Shown here piece by piece: positions 11,895 through 24,060 of a stretch of 64,000 bases of DNA. Each line of letters opens with the position of its first letter. Within the stretch, counting starts at the first letter, position 1. The notes under the pieces are model-generated. The model was given only the letters and a program-made list of their open reading frames with translations. It did not search any database and was not told the DNA's origin. Position numbers and translations under genes: made by a program. This DNA is from Berberis thunbergii (taxonomy: Eukaryota; Streptophyta; Magnoliopsida; Ranunculales; Berberidaceae), in assembly GCA_003290165.1 (NCBI GenBank), contig QNQO01001163.1, positions 62,001 through 126,000 of the forward strand, written 5' to 3'.

Positions 11895-12290
11895 GCTGAA
11901 AAATAAAATTGGGCGGGCTTCCCTCCTTTTGGCGCTCGACCTTCCCTCCTTTCGCAATTTCACCAAATCGATCGACTCTCCCTCCCTCGACCTGCTTCTC
12001 CCTCCATTCGATCGACTCTCCCTCCCTCGACCTGCTTCACTCTCCCTCCCTCGACCTGCTTCTCCCTCCATTCGATCGACTCTCCCTCCCTCGACCTGCT
12101 TCTCCCTCCATTCGATCGACTTCCATCGACCTGCTCCCTCCCTCGACTCGACTTCCCCCTGCTCCTTCTCCTTCCCTGTTCCCTCCTCGACTTCCCTCCT
12201 CCCCTCCTTCCCTGCTCCCTCGACTTCCCTGCTCCTCCCTCGACTTCAAAATCGATCAACCACTGCATTATATATAGGTACTCTCTCTCT
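11895..12290 (+). promoter_or_regulatory. Pyrimidine-rich leader exon of CACTA-1 with splice donor
   Basis: Just inside the B-end array lies a CT-rich tract containing head-to-tail copies of a TCGACCTGCTTCTCCCTCCAT-like unit of roughly 40-60 bp (11970-12130). It begins with AAAAGCTGAAAAA...TTGGGCGGG and ends with CAACCACTGCA...AGGTACTCTCTCTC. The matching region of CACTA-2 (36870-36600, minus strand) has the same start and end words, so it is a conserved part of the family. The terminal AG|GTACTCTCTC looks like a 5' leader exon followed by an intron. Open frames on both strands are low-complexity artefacts. The role as transcript leader is inference. Confidence 0.6.
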
Positions 12291-12682
12291 TTTATTTATG
12301 ATGAAATTAGGGTTCATCAGGGTTGTGTTTTATTTAGGATGAAATTAGGGTTCGATGAATTTTTTTTTTTACAATGAGCATTTTGTTCGATAATTAGTAT
12401 TATTGTTAAACTCCATAATTATTTCCTTTGATGATAATTAGTATTCTTGTTAATCTCATTGCTCAATACAAGCTTTCCAACTGTATTTTGATGGTATTTT
12501 ATTGCTTCCAGAATTCTTGTATTGTTTTCAATTGTGAATGCCAAACCAATAATCCCCTGCTATAATATATGCTGCCCATGTAAGTAAGTACAACTTATGC
12601 ATAAATAACTATTGATTCCTTTTGATTATATCCTATTTTAACGTTTCAAAACTGTGTTTTATAGTCTTGATGTAGCTAGGTT
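12291..12682. other. AT-rich leader intron region of CACTA-1
   Basis: The sequence has two copies of ATGAAATTAGGGTTC (12301 and 12340), as the equivalent stretch in CACTA-2 also begins. No exon is recognised. It ends at GTT (12680-12682) next to an orphan CACTA terminus. Confidence 0.5.
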
Positions 12683-12895
12683 CACTACACCAAAAGACCT
12701 GATTAGCTACACAGGGGTGGCCACGGTTCTAAGCCGTTGGTGTGTTTGCCACGGCTAAAAACCGTGGCTATAGTGCCCAACGGCTTAAAACCGTGGCTAA
12801 AAAAGGCTTGGCCACGGTTCTAAATCGTTGGTGTGTTTGCCACGGCTAAAAACCGTGGCTATAGTGACCCACAGCTTAAAACCGTTGCAAACGTG
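12683..12895 (+). mobile_element. Orphan CACTA terminus ('C end') inside CACTA-1
   Basis: A perfect CACTACACCAAAA starts at 12683 after GTT. It is followed by TAGCTACACAGGGGTGG and by six or more palindromic CCACGG...CCGTGG units up to about 12895, including an 80-bp stretch repeated twice. No matching inward end is found before the A end at 24616, and that end pairs with 11396. This is therefore the left end of a related but different element whose right end is lost. It lies 256 bp upstream of the CREG-like start codon. Confidence 0.75.
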
Positions 12896-13150
12896 CACGT
12901 GCGTTGCACGTGAAGGTGTGGAGAATTAGGTCGATTTCTGGCGGGTGAAATTTTGCTAAAAAATTTTGCTTCCCGCGCGTTCCCGCTCCATCTCCCCCTT
13001 TTCAACCCTTTGCATCTAACCCTAAAATTTCAAGGAGAGGGAAAGAGAGAAGGAGAAAGAGAAGGAGAAGGAAAGAGAGAGGGAGAATTCGAGCAACCCA
13101 AACAACCAAAACCATTTGCTCCATCATGTCATATCATCCAGTAAAGTAAA

Positions 13151-15680
13151 ATGGTGTCCAAAATAGTCTCTGCTCTATGTTTTTTCTTCGTTTTTGTTGT
13201 CCTTGAAGCTTCAATTGCAGTACAGGGGAGAAAACTTGTATTGAAAACAAAACCAAATCCTAATGATGCTGCTGTGTTTGCTAGATGGTTGGTCTCTGAG
13301 AACACATGGGGGGTCTTAAGGTGAATCTCTATATCTCTCTCTCTCTATTTCCATTTTTTCCAATTAGAATTTTTTATGAGTCTAATTTAAGTGTTCGTGG
13401 ATTGTAGCGGTGTTTTATCTTTGGTTATATGAAACGGGTTATGGTTATTCTTAGGTTTATATAATTGGTTGTAGTTGGATTTGGTTAATAATTGTTAAAT
13501 GTGGTTTGTTGGAGGCACCTTTGGTTCTCTTTGTAAAATGGGTTAGTTGATTTGGTGGAGATAAAAGAAGTCTTGTCAATTTTTATGACTAACACTAGGA
13601 TTGTGTTTGTCTCAATGATGATGAAAACACCCATTTTACAATTCTGTCTAAATACATGTCATCATGTCTGTGACTGGCTGAATAAAAGAATTGTTGAGGT
13701 ATAGATTTTAACTGAAAACTGAACAAACAAACAAGCAACTATTTTTAAGATTACAAATACGATACAAAGCATGAAAGCATTGAAAAGCTCATTTACGAGA
13801 TCTTTGAACACATTCTATACTTTCTGCATTTTTTGATCTCTATGTAATATGAAAAGAATGACTCGTATATGTTTCTTTTGATAAATTAATGTGGCATTAG
13901 CCACTATCCTTGTTCTGGGAAGCAAAATTTGTATTTGTGGTTAAGTCCTCATATGAATTTGGACCATGATGTTAACATTGATACTTTGTTCCTGCAGTAT
14001 CATCTCCAGTGACTTGGGAGGAGCTCCCTTTGGGTAAATTATTTACATTTTCATACAGTTTGGCTAAGTTATTTTTTTACACCAAACTAATTTTTGATTG
14101 ACATTATTATTCTCCGATGTATTCAGAAATGTAGTTTCATTTAGTGATGGGAAACCTGGTAAAGGCTGGGGCATCCCATACTTCTACTTGACCACTCTTG
14201 ACCCTACTGCAAGTAATGCATTGAATGATTCAAGGGCTTCATTTACACTCAGTGAGTTCCCTCTTGGAACTTGTGGCAAGACAGATCCTGAGAACCCAAC
14301 TTGTGCAAAGCTTACACTTAATGGAAAGGTGAATAATTAAACATTTTGAACACTCATCTTTTGTGTCGATATTTTCATTAATACATGATGTACTATGGAT
14401 GACTTGACCTTCATTTCTAGCACTTTTTTCATTAGTCCAATGAATATATCTTAGTCTAAAGCTTTGACATTGGCTATTTCAAACAATGATAAATGCTTAT
14501 GTTTATAACTTTCATACCTGTATGCATATCATTAATTAAGAATGTAATTCTGTATTAGGTATAGTTCTTACCTTCACAACAGACCGAGTTTCTGTGCTTG
14601 TCTCGAGTTATCGCACTAGCCTGTTCGTTATCCTATCAGCCTAAATTCGAGATTCGCCTGACCATAAATCACAAAGTATTGGGATAGAATGTTATTATTA
14701 TTGCATAGAACTATGATTAAACACTGAGGGATCATATTAGAAGCAACAATCAGTAGTTGTACACTAGAAAGTTTATATACTGTGACTTTAAATAAATGAA
14801 AAATATGGCCTCGAAGATTAAAGAATCGATGTTTTCTAGCAATATTTAAACCCTGTAAGAAGTTGGTTCAACCACGCTATGACTTTACCACTTCAGCTGA
14901 GGGTGACCTCATTTTGAGATGGTACTATCAACTTTCATCATTGCTTACCTGAGTTCCTGCTATTTGATAATCAGTTTTTCCAAAACAATTTTTCTTTGAT
15001 GCACATACCCCGCATTTTTCAGTTTTAATGAATTGCTATACCTTAATAGAAAATAAAATCCATATGCTTGTTCAGATAAATCTTAGATGATTAGTGTAGA
15101 ATAAATATCAAATAGTGAAAATAAGGCTGTCATCTTCAGAAGGTAGAAGTCGAGAGAGAACCATTTTTTATCTGTTATACAAGATGAAAAATGTTAGGCA
15201 TTGCAGGTAATGGAAATTTTTGCATATACCTATTATCTTTTGAAACTACTGAACGTGGTTTAATAGAATGGAATTTATAAGTTGGTACTATATAAAGATC
15301 TGTTCATTCTGAACTGCTTAGTGTGAGTTTCTGTGCTGATTGTTTGCATCTTTGGTATTTCAGTTGACGGTGGTTGATGGAAATTCGAAGGAAGCTAAAT
15401 TTGCGGAAACTGCCTTGTTCTCAAAACACTCTGAGATGAAGGGTAAATCTTGATGACATCTCATGCATGGTTTCAATTAAAATTTTTTTTCATCTTTTTG
15501 TTGCTCTTGGTTGCTCATTATTGATCACTTTATATGTTTTGCTTTGAATGTTTGGCAGATTGGCCCAAGAGTCACAATTTCCAGTTTTTCAAACTCGACA
15601 TTGAAAAGTTTTTCTTGATCAACATGTTTGGTGGTCCTAAACCTATCACTTTGGATCAGTACCTGCATGCCAAAGTGTAA
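13151..15680 (+). CDS. CREG-like secreted flavin-reductase-fold protein, five exons, apparently intact
   Basis: Exons are 13151-13320, 13998-14033, 14127-14328, 15364-15442 and 15559-15680. All have GT-AG junctions, and the joined length is 609 nt (202 codons plus stop) without a frameshift. The first 25 residues (MVSKIVSALCFFFVFVVLEA) look like a signal peptide. The body has the CREG signature: ARWLVSENTWGVLS, GGAPFGNVVSFSDG, GIPYFYLTTLDPTA and a terminal FGGPKPITLDQYLHAKV. CREG proteins are secreted or endolysosomal glycoproteins with an FMN-binding split-barrel fold, and their plant function is poorly known. Length and order match the full family. It lies inside CACTA-1, just downstream of an orphan CACTA end, with about 250 bp of possible promoter and a GA-rich 5' leader (13030-13090). 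Whether it is expressed cannot be told from sequence. Confidence 0.9.
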
Positions 15681-17340
15681 GATATAGAGCAGTAGTAGTA
15701 AAAAAATTTACTCTGTATTTTATCTATGTTCCTCCTGCTAAATAAATAAATTAAATTATTTAGTTCCATACATTGATCCATTGATCCATAATTCTGGGTG
15801 GTTCTTTGATGAATGTGTTTGAAAAAGCAAAAGCAATATATTTTGGACTTACAGTTGCATTGTACTATAATAAAATTCAACCAAAACTTAATAACAAAAG
15901 AAATATGATTGCATAACATGAGGAATATAGACAATTTTCTACGTGCCAAAAAGCCATATCAACAAATAGTATTGAGAGACTGTGAGAGCATTTTTGATTG
16001 ATTTGTGGAAATTTTAGAGGTTGGTTCCACAATAATAATAGGATGCTATCAGTATGGTGGTTATGGCCCATTTCTAATAAAGTGCTCTTCATCTTCATGT
16101 GTCTCTACTCTTTCCAAATTTGCCACGACTTACGTAGTTTGAACTCTGCTTCTTTCCTTGCTTTCATGTTAAAAAAATTTATTCCAGGAATTTTTTTTTC
16201 AGTTTTAAAGGTTTTTACTTGGACTGCTAGTAGAGATTCTGCAAAATACATCGTATAGCTCTTTACTAACTTTAACATCAACAGCCGCAGCATTTCATGC
16301 AATCTTTAGCTTGAACAAGATGGCTCTTTAATTTTGACATCAACAGCTCTTTAATTTATATTGGAAATTTATCCTTTGCATTTTAGCTTGAACTTTAGGA
16401 AACAACCAAAAGTCTCTTGGGTTTGAAAATTGTTGGTTAAAGTCCACACTCACCTGGAAAGTTTTCGGACTCCACCAAATTATATATACACACTTAAGCT
16501 GCATACTAAACAAGATGGCTACAATCCGGTTCACAACACTTCCGACAAATTCATGTTCTTAAAGAATTCCAAGTAAATAAAATCGACATTGAAGGAATCT
16601 GTTTTCCTCCAGACACCTTTAAGGAGGATAGCATCAACTCCATCCAATTTGATTCAGATGGATAGACAGGAAACTGTATACATCGGGTTTTTAGCAGAAG
16701 GGTTTGGGGTAGCAGCTCTTTTAGTTGTAGTTTGTTTTGTTTTTGCTGTGCTCCTATTCTCTTTCTTTGTTTCTTTATGTATAGATCTGTGTTTTATTGA
16801 TTAAAAAAATTCTTAACATAAAAAGGAAAAAAAATAAAGAAAGAAACAGAATACGTAGTTATTTTTTTGGCATGCAAACTGAAATCACTATCTTCCTTTA
16901 ATTGTTTTGCTAGTGTTTTCGATTCTATGGCATGAACAAATGAAGCACATACACCATGCACACATGCATGTGCAAACACACACTCTTTGGTTCATATTGT
17001 GTAACATGAGATTATTTACCAAGAAGTTAAAATCTAAGTGGTTTTGGTTGGAATACTCCTACATATAAATTGAAATCCATTGTGTGTTCGAATGCCAAAA
17101 TATATGGAAATATTTGTTTATAAATGTTCTAGTTTATGTTGCATCCTTTTTATTTTATGTTGTGTGTACTGCAAAGATCTTGAATGCTGAAGGTTGTTAT
17201 TTATCTTTATTTGCATACATTTGGCAACTTGTAAGTATTTGCCTTTATTCATCCATGATGCTATTTCTCAAGAACAAACATTGGTGTAATGTTGAATGAG
17301 GATTGCCATCCTGTAATCTGTCTGTCTATCTTTCTTATTT
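15681..17340. other. Region between CREG-like gene and NUA fragment, no recognised gene
   Basis: The first few hundred bases probably hold the CREG 3' untranslated region. A segment at 16330-16560 has paired CTTTAATTT...AACATCAACAGC words (16268 and 16338). Short open frames on both strands carry no motif I know. Captured DNA of unknown origin probably continues here. Confidence 0.4.
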
Positions 17341-17349
17341 TGCCAACTT

Positions 17350-19857
17350 GGTATACGAGCATGAAAAGGAACTTTTGGAGAGGCATAACACATGGCTCAA
17401 CGAGGAGTTGACAGTTAAAGTCACAAGTCTCATGGAACTGCGTAAATCACATTTGGAACTTGAGGCAGAGATGTCTTATAAGCTCACAGATGTAAGTTTT
17501 TTTGTTGTTTTTTTTTTCTCGGTGTCATGGCAGTTGGATATTTTTATTTTTATTTTCCAGGTTGAGAGACAATTCAGTGAATGTTCAAGCTCTTTGAAGT
17601 GGAGCAAAGAGAGACTGAAGGAGCTAGAATCGGAATTGGCATCACTGCAGGATGTATGGGCTAATCTATTGTCGCATGTCTTTTTGAGTTATGCATTTTC
17701 TTCTCACCTAGGTTGCCTTATAACCTTACACATGTGTTAATATCTTTCGTGAAGGAGTTATGCTCTTCCAAAGATGCTGCTGCTGCAAATGAAGAACGAT
17801 TCTCTGCTGAAATTTCAACTGTGAGTTTAATTGAAAAATTTACTTTATATTACTTTCTCCAATGTTTCCTCATATATTAGTGAAAATGGCTTGAGCGTTT
17901 TGCTGGAAAGTACACTAGTGTCATTGTAAATTTTTTCTGGAAAGCACATGAGTGGATTACACTATGGTAATTTTTGTCATATTATTTCCCCTTGTCTCCC
18001 TCTCTCTCCACACACACATTCAGGTAATCAGGTGGTGACATGATATTTCACGGCCCTTTGCACATTTGAGCATGTCTTAGGCAAGCTTTCCCATGCCTTT
18101 GGCATATACTAGCCTCTGGCATGCTGTGCGTATCACATGCTAGAAGCACCATGAGTTTTGAAAACTATTAATGTTGATTGGAGGTATCGTTTTAAAGATT
18201 GTTAGGGAATGTGTTAGGACAATACCATTATACCGATTTCACAAAAATAAATTTTTGGACTAAAAGTCGTTATATAATAAGTTACTGACAAGGTTTTTAT
18301 AAATGCTATGGCACGCTTATTAACTTGCATTGAGGCGAAACACCCTAAGGGAGTGACAAAAGCCTTAACTGTGAAATAATGCATGTTTCAGCCCTGAGGT
18401 GTACACTCTCTTGAGATCCGTAAGCTCAATTATGTTTCTTGTGGTTTATTGGCCATTTTTATGTACAAGTTTTGTTGCTTAGCGAGATAAAATGCGAGAG
18501 AAGTCTAAAAAGAATTAAAATATAACTGTAGGAGAAAAAAATGTTCGCTTTTAAACATCAACTTTGATTAGTGTTCATGCTTCCTAGGTGGCAATCTTTG
18601 TGATTCACTATTGGGCAATATTCACCTTCTCTGTAGTGTGAACAGATTCATGATGGGGTAGTAGTTTGGCATGCAAGTTAGTTGTTCTATTATGTTCTAT
18701 TAATCTTATGCAACATAAGTAACAGGAGGACATGTAATGTGTAGCGCATTACAAGCAGATACCAGGTTAAAGTTCAAAACATTATCAGGTTAACTTTATT
18801 TGAATAATGTGATCTTAAATCACTTTTTTGTATGATTTTGCATGCACTCATTTTTCAACCTTATTTGCAAGGCTCCTCAATGTGTTAGTTTGTTTCAACA
18901 TTTCTGGACAACGCCATCGACAATACTTTATTTTTGTGACTAGGATCAGTGCATGAAAATATTTCGGTTTTTAGGATGTTAGATTTTGAATGATATATGT
19001 GCTTCCATCTACTTATAGTTTCACTTTTGGAAGTTCTATAATCTGTCTTGGTGTACTGTAAGTTTTAAATTTCACATCTTGATTGAAGGTGACTAAGCTT
19101 GTTGAATTATATAAAGAGAGTTCCGAGGAATGGTCTAGGAAGTCGGGCGAACTTGAGGGTGTAATCAAGGCATTGGAAGTAAGTGGTGATTGCATCCATG
19201 TCAGGTTACTGCAGACTGTGTCTATTCAGTTTCATATATATGTTTATACCTTTGGTATGCAGAAACATTTGAACCAAGTTGAGATTGATTATAAAGAAAA
19301 ACTTGAAAAGGCACTATCAGCAAAAAAACAATTTGAAAAGGTATGGCTTACCTCCATGTGTAGTTAACATGGTATAATTTGTTTACATCTAACTTCTGTA
19401 AGCTTTTTAGTTCAAAAATTTTGATACTTGATTTTATTGCCAAGGTCCTCTGAAATGTTATTACCACAATATTTAGATCGATTCATTTAAATTGGTTGTA
19501 CTTTTTTAAGAACATATCTGTACATGAAGATGGGACATAAGATTTAATGTTTCCAATTTATGCACCTTGAAAAGATATCTTTTTTATCTGTTAGAATTCA
19601 ATATGTTCAGTCCATGAGATTATGTTATGTATTATTTTCAACAATTGGTGAAATTAATACTGTCAAGTCAAGTCGCAATGTTTTTCTGGTGCTATCATTT
19701 TCTTTCTTGATCCCATCTTAAATTTGGTTCTTTTATTACAACGTTAGGAAGCTGTCGAGTTGAAAGAAAAGCTTGAAAAATGTGAAGCCGAACTTGAGAA
19801 AAGTAAAAAATCTAATGAGTTGCGCCTTCTCCCAATCAGTAGTTTTACTGAAGAAAC
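17350..19857 (+). pseudogene. Captured six-exon fragment of nuclear pore anchor NUA (Tpr/Mlp orthologue)
   Basis: Exons are about 17350-17491, 17561-17653, 17755-17820, 19089-19178, 19263-19340 and 19748-19857. They give ERHNTWLNEELTVKV, ECSSSLKWSKERLKELESEL, YKESSEEWSRKSGELEGVIKAL and KEKLEKCEAELEKSKKSNEL in order. This is the coiled-coil region of plant NUA, the nuclear-basket protein that takes part in SUMO homeostasis and mRNA export. All junctions are conventional and the frame stays open across the exons. The protein normally exceeds 2000 residues, so this is about a tenth of it. The third intron (17821-19088) is 1.27 kb and contains AAGGC-rich words that may be an inserted small element. 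Confidence 0.88.
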
Positions 19858-20892
19858 GTAAGTCGCAATGTTCTCCTTTATTTCAATCCTTTTACTTCTT
19901 AAAATTTTTTCTTCGCCTCTTCTATTCTGTGAATTCTTGCAGTTTACTTGGTTTGATTGAGATCACGATTGAGGTTTTATTGATTCATATTTTGAGATTT
20001 CTACTTCTAGCATTGCCACTTCTAAGCTGTTTCATAAAGATAGGCACATATTTGATTTGCAGTATTAGGAAGCCCTTAGTTGCTTAGAAAAGTTAGCCCA
20101 ACAGTCTACAGTGTGATTCAAGTGATCTTGTTTCATTTGGAAGTAACAAGATCTCTTTTCATTTGGAAGTAACAAATAAAACTTGTGTAGATTATGGAGG
20201 GTTGTGTTGATCATGGATTTTCGAGATCATCCATGTCTCTTGCATTATTGCATATACCGAGTTGTGGAGGTTTTTCATTTGATGCTAACACAAGTTTTTT
20301 CTATGATTCTGTTTGTGTCAAGGTGTCTGAACGACACCTGAATATTAAAACAAAAAAAGAGATTAAGAAAAGAGATGATGTCTTTATTATAGAAAGTGAT
20401 GACATATGTTATGCCTTGACTACAAAGCTAATATGAGGATCTTCCATATCCATGACTTGTATTTTATTTTTTCTTGTAAATCAGTTTTTGATAAATTAGA
20501 GTTTTCATGTTTTTCATAGGAATAGCTCATTGCCATTAAATTTTTGAGGTCTTATATTTGTCTATACCATGAGATGATAGTTTTGTTGTCTTGTGGTTAT
20601 AAAGAAAATGATGGAATGAAGATCTCACTGTGTTGTTTTTCCAAACATTAATCTATCATCTATGATATTTCACTAAACGTGTTGGTTTTCCACATCATGA
20701 TACGCAGGAAACACTTTTAAGGTATTAGCTTTCAATACCTTAACTACTTCGCAGAAGATAATAGATTAAATCGTAGTGGCTGACCATCTGAAGCTGAAAT
20801 TTAATTTATAAAAAGAAATGCAGCTAAATGTGGATAGTAGAATCTTAAAAATGTTGTCTTCTGAGTTCTGATAGTGATCATAACTGTGACAG
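19858..20892. other. Junction region between NUA and DUF819 fragments
   Basis: An 80-codon open frame at 20194-20436 (plus strand) has no recognised motif. The rest is AT-rich and intron-like. I cannot place the junction between the NUA and DUF819 source DNA more precisely. Confidence 0.35.
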
Positions 20893-21134
20893 ATGATCTT
20901 GCGGATATGGGGTCGAAGCCTGGAAACAAGCTACCTGTTCTAGAGACTGCTACTGCTCTTGCTGTGTCCTTTGGCATCTGCAAGGTTGCCACATACCTCA
21001 CAAAATCTTTGAGAATCCAAGGAGGAACCCTCCCATTCGTCACAGCAATTGTAGCAATACTTGCGACTATGTTTCCAGCAAAATTTGGCCGTCTTGCACC
21101 AGCTGGTGAAACTTTGGCTATGATTTTGATGCAG
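20893..21134 (+). pseudogene. Captured exon of a DUF819-type membrane protein
   Basis: A 242-nt exon after GTGACAG (20892), ending at CAG|GTTAGT, encodes KLPVLETATALAVSFGICK and GGTLPFVTAIVAILATMFP, followed by FGRLAPAGETLAMILMQ. These are hydrophobic segments with glycine turns, typical of the plant plastid-targeted DUF819 family (predicted multipass membrane proteins of unknown function). Only one exon is present. The family call is from memory of motif style and should be checked. Confidence 0.55.
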
Positions 21135-21479
21135 GTTAGTTCTGAGATAATATGTCGCTTCTTATGTAAGTTTGAAATGTTGGCTATACTCAAAATGTCT
21201 ATATTCTTATGTGATATGTTGAATACATATACCATATACTGAGTTCAACTTCCATAATATGTCTTCATTATGTCAAACTCCTTCATGGATTATTTTGAGC
21301 ATAGAGAAAAACAGAACCAACCTGTAGAATACATTACAAACTACAAAAAACTAAAAGAAGAAGCTACATCAGTTCTGATGTTTAGATAGAGGTAAGGTTT
21401 TGTTGGTTATTAAGAAACAACCAACACAAACAGATTCTAAACCTTGATGAAGACTTAATAATTATGTTTTGATTTACAG

Positions 21480-21570
21480 CTGAATTTGAAGAGCAGCTGA
21501 AGTTGTTACAAGAATTAGTTCCAGACTGGATATCAGAGAAGACTGCATCTAGTGGGGATCATCTCTTTTG
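21480..21570 (+). pseudogene. Captured exon resembling replication licensing factor CDT1 (C-terminal)
   Basis: An exon after TTTACAG with a GT donor at 21571 encodes EEQLKLLQELVPDWISEK followed by TASSGDHLF. This resembles the C-terminal winged-helix block of plant CDT1, which loads the MCM helicase at replication origins. It is only 30 codons long, and no neighbouring CDT1 exon was recognised. The region from 21571 to 22160 shows no other recognisable exon. Confidence 0.5.
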
Positions 21571-22160
21571 GTGAGCCTGTTAAGCTTAATTGTCTTTTAT
21601 CACGTTTAGGCCTAAATTCTTTATAGCTGGCACGAAATGCAACCAATGGGTTGCTTCTATATTGCAGCAGTCTTAACAATCATCAGTCTAATTTTGTCAG
21701 CTGCGGCATTCTTTACTTATCTCTATCAGACTGCTGTCAGAATTCTCTGCTAATTTAGGTATGGATCAATAGCTTCTGGATGAGTAACTTGGGGACTAAA
21801 TCTAATCCAATGCCATGTTCACGTTATTTTAATGATTAAGTGGCTGGTTTTTCAGATGTTTTTTTCTAAACCCATCTCAGAGATATGAGAAGCCCTGATC
21901 TCAGAGAAAGGAGTAGCAGCTCCTAAAAATTTGCCCGACTTATCATCCCATTCCCAAACACTTTTTCTTGGGGTCAAGCTCCTTTAAATTATTCAGTTAA
22001 AAAGATAATACTTTGAAAGGCAGCCTTACCAAACTCCTTAAACCATCTTATGTCGCAGAATTTTTACAAAACTTTGTTAAAAGTCCCCTTTATAATTATT
22101 TACTTCAACAAATTAGTCATTTCAAAGGAACTGACATCGTCTATCATTCCACAATCACAG

Positions 22161-22915
22161 GAGGCAATCAAGTGCATGCGACACTCAAAGCGAACTATTT
22201 TGACAACAGATGATGTGGATAGTGCACTTAAATTACGCAATGTGGAGGTATATAACTGCTAAAATGATAAAATACTTAAAGAATTGAGTGTTTTTACCTG
22301 CCTGTTTGCTATTCTTAGGTCTGTTTTTGTTTGTTTGTTATCTGGAGAACGTACACGTTCGCATCCAGAAACTGCAAATGTTTAATTTTGCCTTTCCCAC
22401 TGAAGTTCTAATGGTTTTTGTTTATTTGCATTTCTGCCTTGGGGAAAGGTATTTGTTGATGTTTAAGGGTTCCAATGTACTTCATTTCAATGGTTCTGCA
22501 TGTGTATGGTGTTTTTTTATTTGGGAAGTATTCGTTTTCTTTTCTCAAAGTAAATTTATATAAATTTTATTACAGGATTTCCATTTGCTTATGTATGTCA
22601 ACTCTTGTTACTTCAGCCAATTTATGGCTTTGCTACTGGAGATCCTTTGCGCTTCAAAAGAGCTATAGGTCACAAGGATTTATTCTACATTGACAACAAG
22701 GATGTCGAATTTAAAGATGTAAGAATCAATCGTCTTGTTAACTCCAGATTATTATTTGTAACTATTTTCAGATTCGTTCTATCCCACACAGTATTCGATT
22801 GTGTAGGTGATCGAAGCTCCCCTGCCGAAAGCCCCTCTAGATACATCAGTTGTAGCTCATTGGCTTGCTATTGAAGGTGTACAGCCAGCTATTCCAGAAA
22901 ATGCTCCAGTTGAAG
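22161..22915 (+). pseudogene. Captured three-exon fragment of TAF6 (TFIID subunit)
   Basis: Exons 22161-22247 (EAIKCMRHSKRTILTTDDVD), 22617-22718 (PIYGFATGDPLRFKRAIGH) and 22807-22915 ([20 protein letters not shown]) match the end of the histone-fold domain and the following linker of TAF6, a core subunit of TFIID. Junctions are all GT-AG and the frame is continuous. The N-terminal start of the histone fold and the C-terminal HEAT repeats are missing. Orientation is the same as in all other pieces of CACTA-1. Confidence 0.9.
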
Positions 22916-24060
22916 GTCTGTCTCTTAGCTCCAGTTTCACCTTATGCAGAAATTACTCGTATAAAGAGTTTGAGACAACCTTTTACATTGTCATTTTTTT
23001 AACATTGACATTTTCAACATCACATGCATGTATTTCAAATTAATCCAAGAACCCCATCATAGTTAGAAACTAAACATTACAGAGAAAATTGGTTAAGGCA
23101 TTGCTTGAATATATAAATCTTATTAGGTGAGTGTGAAATTAGTGTCAAACTGTCAATACTCATCTCAGTCATGCCATATTGGAGCCACTTGGTCTGAAAG
23201 TATTCTAGTGGTGTTCTATCTTTTGATTCCTTGTTTTAGTTGCAACTGCTAAATGAATGAACAAAAAAAGTTAGAATCAAAGAATTGCATTAGAGTTGTT
23301 TTGTTCCCTTTTGTTTTATGAGAAGTAGCCTGAGAACGAAGAAGCAAGTAATAGCATCTTGTTTCCTTTCTCTATATTGCTCCGATCATGTGGATGTCAC
23401 TCCTTTCCAAAAATATATTTAGAAGTTTAATTTCTTTTTATAAAGAGGGGAAATTGACCTCGTCATTGACTATTGGCTATGAACAGGTACAGGACATTAG
23501 CCAACAGCAAAAATATGGATTTGGTGGAACCTGGGAAAATCTGGCCAAACTTTCAGGATGTAAGATTTTCGCAAATTTGATGACTGCATTGAGTTTACCT
23601 AAACGAGAACACTTTCTCATATTCAGAAGATCTTATGAATTTTTCTTTAAACTGGTGCAGGGTGAGAAGGATCATCCACTTGATATCCAAGATAGGAAAT
23701 GTTTTCTCGAAAAATTGGATGAGGTTGTTGATGATAGGGACGCTAAGGAGGATTTAAATATGAAATGCCTCCTAGATATGCTTAAAGACTCTCATTGACC
23801 ATATGAAGAACTATAGTGGTACTCACATGAACAATCAACAAAGTTTAACAAGGAAAAGTCAAGATTCAAACAGTAGAAGAAATTTGGATGAAACAAGCTT
23901 AGATATGCTCCTAGATATGCCTCCTAGAAATTTGTATTTGAGATATTATTTGATAGATTTTGACTCAATGTAATACATTTTCTTATTAATTACATTACTT
24001 TGCCTCCATTATTTGATAGATTTTGACTCAATGACTCAAAGTCATTTGATAGCAAAAAAA
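22916..24060 (+). other. Unrecognised open frame and spacer before the A end of CACTA-1
   Basis: A 136-codon open stretch (23388-23798) includes two exon-like blocks: QDISQQQKYGFGGTWENLAK after GAACAG (23486), and GEKDHPLDIQDRKCFLEKLD after GTGCAG near 23661, ending at a stop. The second has the look of a protein C-terminus. I do not recognise the family. It may be one more captured gene end. The tail (23870-24060) has a directly repeated ATTTGATAGATTTTGACTCAATG (23951 and 24012). Confidence 0.4.

Noticed and set aside
11844..12342. Several overlapping open frames on both strands (up to 163 codons)
   Set aside because: They are translations of a CT-rich tandem repeat in all frames (Ser/Pro or Gly/Arg runs). 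The region is better read as a non-coding leader exon.
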